This document shows, piece after piece, positions 30,892-34,622 of a DNA stretch of 34,622 bases. Under the pieces are notes generated by a model. It saw nothing but the letters and a program-made list of their open reading frames with translations. It did not search any database and had not been told where the DNA came from. Source of the stretch: Erysipelotrichaceae bacterium (GTDB lineage Bacteria; Bacillota_I; Bacilli_A; Erysipelotrichales; Erysipelotrichaceae). The position numbers were made by a program, and so were the translations under genes. Numbering within the stretch: the first letter of the stretch is position 1; each line of letters opens with the position of its first letter. Where the stretch lies: contig JAFRLM010000009.1 in the NCBI GenBank assembly GCA_017431225.1, positions 1 through 34,622 of the forward strand, in the 5' to 3' direction.

Positions 30892-32224
30892 ACTGAAAAG
30901 ATCCTTCCGTGCGGTCGATGTGATCGCGCTGGCCTTCGGTTCAATGATTGGCTGGGGCTGGGTCATGCTGAGCGGTTACTGGGCTGTCCAGGGCGGAATG
31001 ATCGGAGCCATGCTGGCTTTTGCGGTCGGCGCTGTTCTGTGTATATTTGTCGGCCTTGTTTATGCCGAACTGACCCCGGCGATCCCCGAGACCGGCGGCG
31101 GTGTTGCCTTTGCGAAACGCGCTGCCGGAAGTAAAGGCGCTTTGATCGCCGGACTGGCGACAACGCTGGCTTACTTAGGTGTTGCCTCCTGGGAAGGCCC
31201 GGCACTGGTCAATTCCTTCAATTATCTGATCTCTATCCCGAAGATCGGACGGATATGGACGATCCAGGGTGTGGATGTTTACTGGTCGTGGACGATCGTG
31301 GCATTGATCGCTACCGCGATCCTTACGTATGTCAATGTCCGCGGCGCGAAATCGGCAGCTGTCTTTCAGACAGTCGCAACAGGCGGTATCATTGCAGTCG
31401 GTGTGCTGTTGCTGAGCGGCGGCCTGCTTTTTGGTGATGTTGAATATACCAAACCGTTATTTACCAGCGTTGGCGGTTTCATGACTGTTCTGCTTGTCGT
31501 TCCGGCAATGTTTGTCGGGTTCGATGTGATCCCCCAGGCAGCTTCAGAGATGGATGTTCCTCTGAAGAAGATCCCGAAACTGCTTATCTGGTCGATCATT
31601 GCCGCGGCGATGTGGTATATCCTGATGATCCTGGCAACGTGTCTGTCTGCACCGGAGGATATCCGGGTCAACGGAGTGATCCCGGTCGCGGATTCAATGG
31701 CCTATGCCTACGGATCTCCGCTGTGGGGAAAAGTTTGTATCCTGGGCGCTTTATGCGGGATCATCACGAGCTGGAACGGTTTTCTGTTCGGCTCCGCCCG
31801 TTGTCTTTACTCGATGGCAAAAGAGGGTCTGCTTCCGGAATTTCTCGCGAAAACGCATCCGAAATATCAGACGCCGGTCAACGCGGTCCTCTTCTGCGGC
31901 GCTGTCTGTGCGGTCACTGCCTTTTTAGGCCAGGGGGCGCTTACCTGGTTTGTGGATGCCAGTTCCTTCGGGACCGTGATCATGTATGCGATGGTCGTTT
32001 TGTCTTTCGTTCTCCTGCGCAAGGATCAGCCGGATCTGAAGCGTCCTTATAAGATCGCGAATGCCCGTTTTGTCGGCGCGATGTCCGTACTGGTCGTTCT
32101 GTTCTTCGTTTATCTGTATCTGCCGTTCGGTCCGAGCTCTCTCAACAAGGTCGAATGGGGCATGGTCCTAGGCTGGTTCGTTGCGGGGATCCTGCTTTCG
32201 CTTCTGGGCGGAAGGAGGAAATAG
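30872..32224 (+). CDS. APC-superfamily amino acid permease (third)
   Basis: 450 residues, about 12 membrane segments. RAVDVIALAFGSMIGWGWVMLSGYW (helix 1) and IPETGGGVAFAKRAAGSKGALIAG identify it. It is closer to the permease at 22019 than to that at 18873: both have F-D-V/T-I-P-Q-A/S-x-E. The ATG at 30872, inside the DMT gene, has GGAGAT upstream; a TTG at 30866 is possible. Six bp separate it from brnQ. Its substrate is probably an amino acid or amine. Confidence 0.87.
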   Translation: MSEKKPELKRSFRAVDVIALAFGSMIGWGWVMLSGYWAVQGGMIGAMLAFAVGAVLCIFVGLVYAELTPAIPETGGGVAFAKRAAGSKGALIAGLATTLAYLGVASWEGPALVNSFNYLISIPKIGRIWTIQGVDVYWSWTIVALIATAILTYVNVRGAKSAAVFQTVATGGIIAVGVLLLSGGLLFGDVEYTKPLFTSVGGFMTVLLVVPAMFVGFDVIPQAASEMDVPLKKIPKLLIWSIIAAAMWYILMILATCLSAPEDIRVNGVIPVADSMAYAYGSPLWGKVCILGALCGIITSWNGFLFGSARCLYSMAKEGLLPEFLAKTHPKYQTPVNAVLFCGAVCAVTAFLGQGALTWFVDASSFGTVIMYAMVVLSFVLLRKDQPDLKRPYKIANARFVGAMSVLVVLFFVYLYLPFGPSSLNKVEWGMVLGWFVAGILLSLLGGRRK

Positions 32225-32230
32225 CGCGCC

Positions 32231-33571
32231 ATGAAGAAAGACGTTGGTCCAAAAGGCGATCTGAAGATCCTGCCGCTCCTGCTTGCGGGAGGAGCGTTGT
32301 TCTCCATGCATTTCGGCGCGTCCAGCATGGTCTGGCCGATGAACTGGGGCAAGGAAAGCGGAACGTCTTATCTGCTTGCTTTTGCCGGCGCTTTCATAAC
32401 TTCCCTCTTTCTGGTGCTGATCGGCTATATCGCCCTCGCCCGGGGGAAAGGAACATATCGCGAACTTACCGAACGGGTATGTTCAAAAAAGTTTACATTC
32501 TATTTCACCGCGTTGACGATCCTGGTCAACGGACCGCTGTACGTGATCCCGAGAATGAGCGCGGCAGCCTGGGATTCCTTTCTGCAGGCCTTTGGTCTGA
32601 GCTTTTCTTCCAGGCTCCCGCTCATTGTTTTTACAGTCCTTTTTTATATTGTTGCCTATCTGTTTCTAATGAGTCCGGGTAAGGCAATGGACAGGATCTC
32701 TTCCTTTCTGTTCCCGGTCCTGATGATCATCGTTGCGGCGGTGATCGGGAAAGGTATCTTTTATCCCGGGGAACTGCAGACGAAACAATATGCGGGGAAC
32801 GCGTTCGCGTATGGGTTTACAAACGGTTATGCGACCGGTGAGATACTCTGTGCTCTGATATTCGGTGCCGTGATCCTGAATAATCTGCGCGAGAAAGGCA
32901 TCGGAGAAGAACGGCTTACCGGAAATATGGTCCGTGTCGGCCTTGTGGGACTGGCGATCCTTACACTGACGCATTTTTTCCATATGAAGATCGGTGCGTC
33001 TTTTGCGTCTGTCTATCCCGATCTTTCCTATACATCTCTGTATACGGCAGTCGCAACACATCTTTACGGAAAAGCAGGAGGTATCCTCTTCTTTCTGGCG
33101 CTGTTGATGGCAGCGCTGACAACGGCGATCGGAATGACATCCGGCTGCGCGGAGTTCTTTGTTGAACTGACAGATAAACGCTTCAGTTACCGGCAGATCG
33201 CTTTGGCGATCGTGATCCTGAGTGTTCTCTTCGGTTCCCTTGGCCTGGCCGGGATCCTGAGCATACTCGGTCCTGTACTGGATGGTGTTTATCCGGCAGC
33301 GATGGTGCTGGTGATCTATTTTGGCTTGGTACGCGATCCCGGCGCTTCTTCTAACCGCCGGGCTGCAGGCAACGCGATCTACACGGCGTTCGCAATGGGA
33401 ATGCTCGATATGATCTGGAAGTATCTGGTCCGTTTCGGCATGCTCGAAAGTCTCTGCAGAGTTTACGAAAAGATCCCGCTGGCGTCCGTTTCTCTTCTGT
33501 GGGTGCCGGTCGTTTTGGTGGTGTATTTGCTGTCGCTTATCATAAAACAGAAAAAGAAATCAACGATCTAA
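32231..33571 (+). CDS. brnQ: Branched-chain amino acid transporter, BrnQ/LIVCS family
   Basis: 446 residues, about 12 membrane segments. AGGALFSMHFGASSMVWPMNWG matches the BrnQ start (F-S-M-F-F-G-A-G-N-L-I-F-P...) and LVNGPLYVIPRMSAAAWDS matches G-P-x-x-A-I-P-R-T-A. It should take up Leu, Ile and Val with Na+ or H+; the sequence has diverged from the classic form, so the exact substrate may differ. GGAGG precedes the ATG. It ends the DMT-APC-brnQ operon unless the second transferase gene is included. Confidence 0.8.
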   Translation: MKKDVGPKGDLKILPLLLAGGALFSMHFGASSMVWPMNWGKESGTSYLLAFAGAFITSLFLVLIGYIALARGKGTYRELTERVCSKKFTFYFTALTILVNGPLYVIPRMSAAAWDSFLQAFGLSFSSRLPLIVFTVLFYIVAYLFLMSPGKAMDRISSFLFPVLMIIVAAVIGKGIFYPGELQTKQYAGNAFAYGFTNGYATGEILCALIFGAVILNNLREKGIGEERLTGNMVRVGLVGLAILTLTHFFHMKIGASFASVYPDLSYTSLYTAVATHLYGKAGGILFFLALLMAALTTAIGMTSGCAEFFVELTDKRFSYRQIALAIVILSVLFGSLGLAGILSILGPVLDGVYPAAMVLVIYFGLVRDPGASSNRRAAGNAIYTAFAMGMLDMIWKYLVRFGMLESLCRVYEKIPLASVSLLWVPVVLVVYLLSLIIKQKKKSTI

Positions 33572-33602
33572 AAGGTTAAGGATCTGCACATGCAGCCCTT
33601 TT
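33570..33602 (+). other. Possible weak hairpin after brnQ
   Basis: AAAAGG (33570-33575) and CCTTTT (33597-33602) flank an inner CTGC/GCAG stem. It could be a weak terminator, but the next gene has its own AGGAGG and may be co-transcribed. Confidence 0.3.
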
Positions 33603-33629
33603 CCATAAATAATCTTAGGAGGTTTCCAT

Positions 33630-34622
33630 ATGGGTTTATTTGAATCATTTGATGCCCGCTGCTACCCCTATCCGTCGCAGAAGACTGTGTCTTATGCGCG
33701 GAATGGTATGGTCGCCACTTCCACACAGTTAGCTTCCCAGGTCGGTATCGAGATCATGAAGAAAGGAGGCAACGCTGTTGACGCCGCTGTCGCCACGATG
33801 ATCGCCACAACAGTCATTGAACCAACGATGAACTCGATCGGTTCCGATAACTTCGCGATCGTCTGGATGAAGGACAAGATGTACGGCATGAACTCCTCCG
33901 GTCCCGCAGCCAAAGCCTTATCCGCGGAACAGCTGCAGAAAGACGGTTTCAAGAAGATGCCTACCTTCGGCTGGCACGCCGTCAATGTCCCGGGTGCTCC
34001 GGCAGGCTGGAGAGCCTTATCGGAAAGATTCGGCAATCTGCCTTTTGAAGATCTGTTTGAGGAAGCGATCAAGTACGCTGAAGAAGGTTTCCCGGTATCC
34101 CCGCAGGTCGTAACAGACTGGGAAGCCAATCTCGGTCTCTTTAAGAAATGTGCTCAGGGTCCTAAAACAGAAGGTATTCCTTTCCAGGGACTTGATGAAG
34201 CGCAGCTCAAGCCCTTACTTGAATACTTCGCTCCCAATGGCAGAGCACCAAAGCCCGGAGAGATCTTCAAGAATCCGGCTGTCGCTAAGTCCTTAAGACT
34301 GATCAGAGATACAAAGGGTGACGCTCTTTATAAAGGAGAGATCGGAGATGCCTTAGTCAAGTTCGCTCAGGAGAACGGCGGCTATATGAGTAAGGAAGAT
34401 CTTGAATCCTATAAAGTCGAATGGGTCGATCCGATCTCTGTTAACTACCGAGGCTATGATGTCTGGGAGATCCCGCCGAACGGAAACGGCATCTCCTTAC
34501 TGATGGCATTAAATATCTTAAAAGGCTTTGAGCTTCCGGAGAATGAGAAGGAATGCGCAAGGACCTATCATCTCTTATTCGAGAGTATGAAACTGGCCTA
34601 TGCCGATTCCATGAACTATGTC
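33630..34622 (+). CDS. Gamma-glutamyltransferase family protein (second copy, cut by the window end)
   Basis: An open frame of 331 codons runs to the window edge with no stop. AGGAGG lies before the ATG at 33630. It parallels the first copy: ARNGMVATSTQLASQVGIEIMKKGGNAVDAA, SIGSDNFAIVW, GWHAVNVPGAPAGW and PPNGNGISLLMALNIL. The autocatalytic threonine would lie beyond the edge. As with the first copy there is no signal peptide. The two are paralogues, clearly diverged, that bracket a DMT/APC/BrnQ transporter operon. Confidence 0.9.
   Translation, partial: MGLFESFDARCYPYPSQKTVSYARNGMVATSTQLASQVGIEIMKKGGNAVDAAVATMIATTVIEPTMNSIGSDNFAIVWMKDKMYGMNSSGPAAKALSAEQLQKDGFKKMPTFGWHAVNVPGAPAGWRALSERFGNLPFEDLFEEAIKYAEEGFPVSPQVVTDWEANLGLFKKCAQGPKTEGIPFQGLDEAQLKPLLEYFAPNGRAPKPGEIFKNPAVAKSLRLIRDTKGDALYKGEIGDALVKFAQENGGYMSKEDLESYKVEWVDPISVNYRGYDVWEIPPNGNGISLLMALNILKGFELPENEKECARTYHLLFESMKLAYADSMNYV

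Noticed and set aside
1..34622. CRISPR arrays, tRNA or rRNA genes, insertion sequences
   Set aside because: I saw no regularly spaced repeats, cloverleaf-like GC-rich segments with conserved TTCRA loops, transposase motifs or flanking inverted repeats in the spacers.

Overview
The window looks like chromosomal DNA from a low-to-medium GC Bacillota, plausibly an anaerobic gut or oral member of the Erysipelotrichia or a neighbouring class. The evidence is Gram-positive style AGGAGG ribosome sites, TTGACA/TATAAT-type promoters, many intrinsic terminators, ECF S-components, YwrD-like gamma-glutamyltransferases and a VTC/DUF4956 cassette. I cannot name a genus from the sequence alone. I see no rRNA, tRNA, CRISPR array, insertion sequence or phage gene. 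The window is a compact run of short operons, rich in transporters.

Layout. Positions 1-470 hold no recognisable gene. At 470-3259 a minus-strand operon encodes a VTC-domain protein, a DUF4956 membrane protein and a secreted carbohydrate-binding-like (DUF4353) lipoprotein; three 11-bp direct repeats lie upstream. At 3415-9902 come single genes and small units: two MATE exporters, a VOC protein, a flippase-like membrane protein, an aldo/keto reductase with ferredoxin-type clusters next to a remnant of another aldo/keto reductase, and a RelQ-type alarmone synthetase. At 10015-11300 a phosphate acyltransferase-like enzyme is paired with a hotdog thioesterase. At 11307-14516 lies cysK, preceded by an unannotated 31-residue leader peptide with five cysteines and a terminator/antiterminator. 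It is followed by an ECF S-component, a CPWC thioredoxin-like lipoprotein and an iron-sulfur flavoprotein. At 14726-16568 there are two YajC-like small membrane proteins, a shortened hexapeptide acyltransferase and a second ECF S-component. At 16738-18892 are a third MATE exporter and yaaA.

From 18873 to the right edge the theme is uptake and breakdown of amino acids and peptides: three APC permeases, an NhaC-family antiporter, a C69 dipeptidase, two paralogous TetR-type regulators, two gamma-glutamyltransferases (the second cut by the window edge), an SLC13/DASS transporter, a DMT exporter and BrnQ. A 15-bp inverted repeat recurs beside both TetR genes and a weaker match lies beside a permease gene, which suggests a small regulon. 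My reading, which is inference, is that gamma-glutamyl compounds are split by the transferases, dipeptides by the C69 enzyme, and the amino acids moved by the permeases.

The most interesting element is the cysteine-rich leader peptide and attenuator before cysK. A second theme is a group of stand-alone genes (3415, 5289, 10015, 18146) whose -10 box places the transcription start at or within a few bases of the start codon with no clear ribosome site, which suggests leaderless mRNAs.
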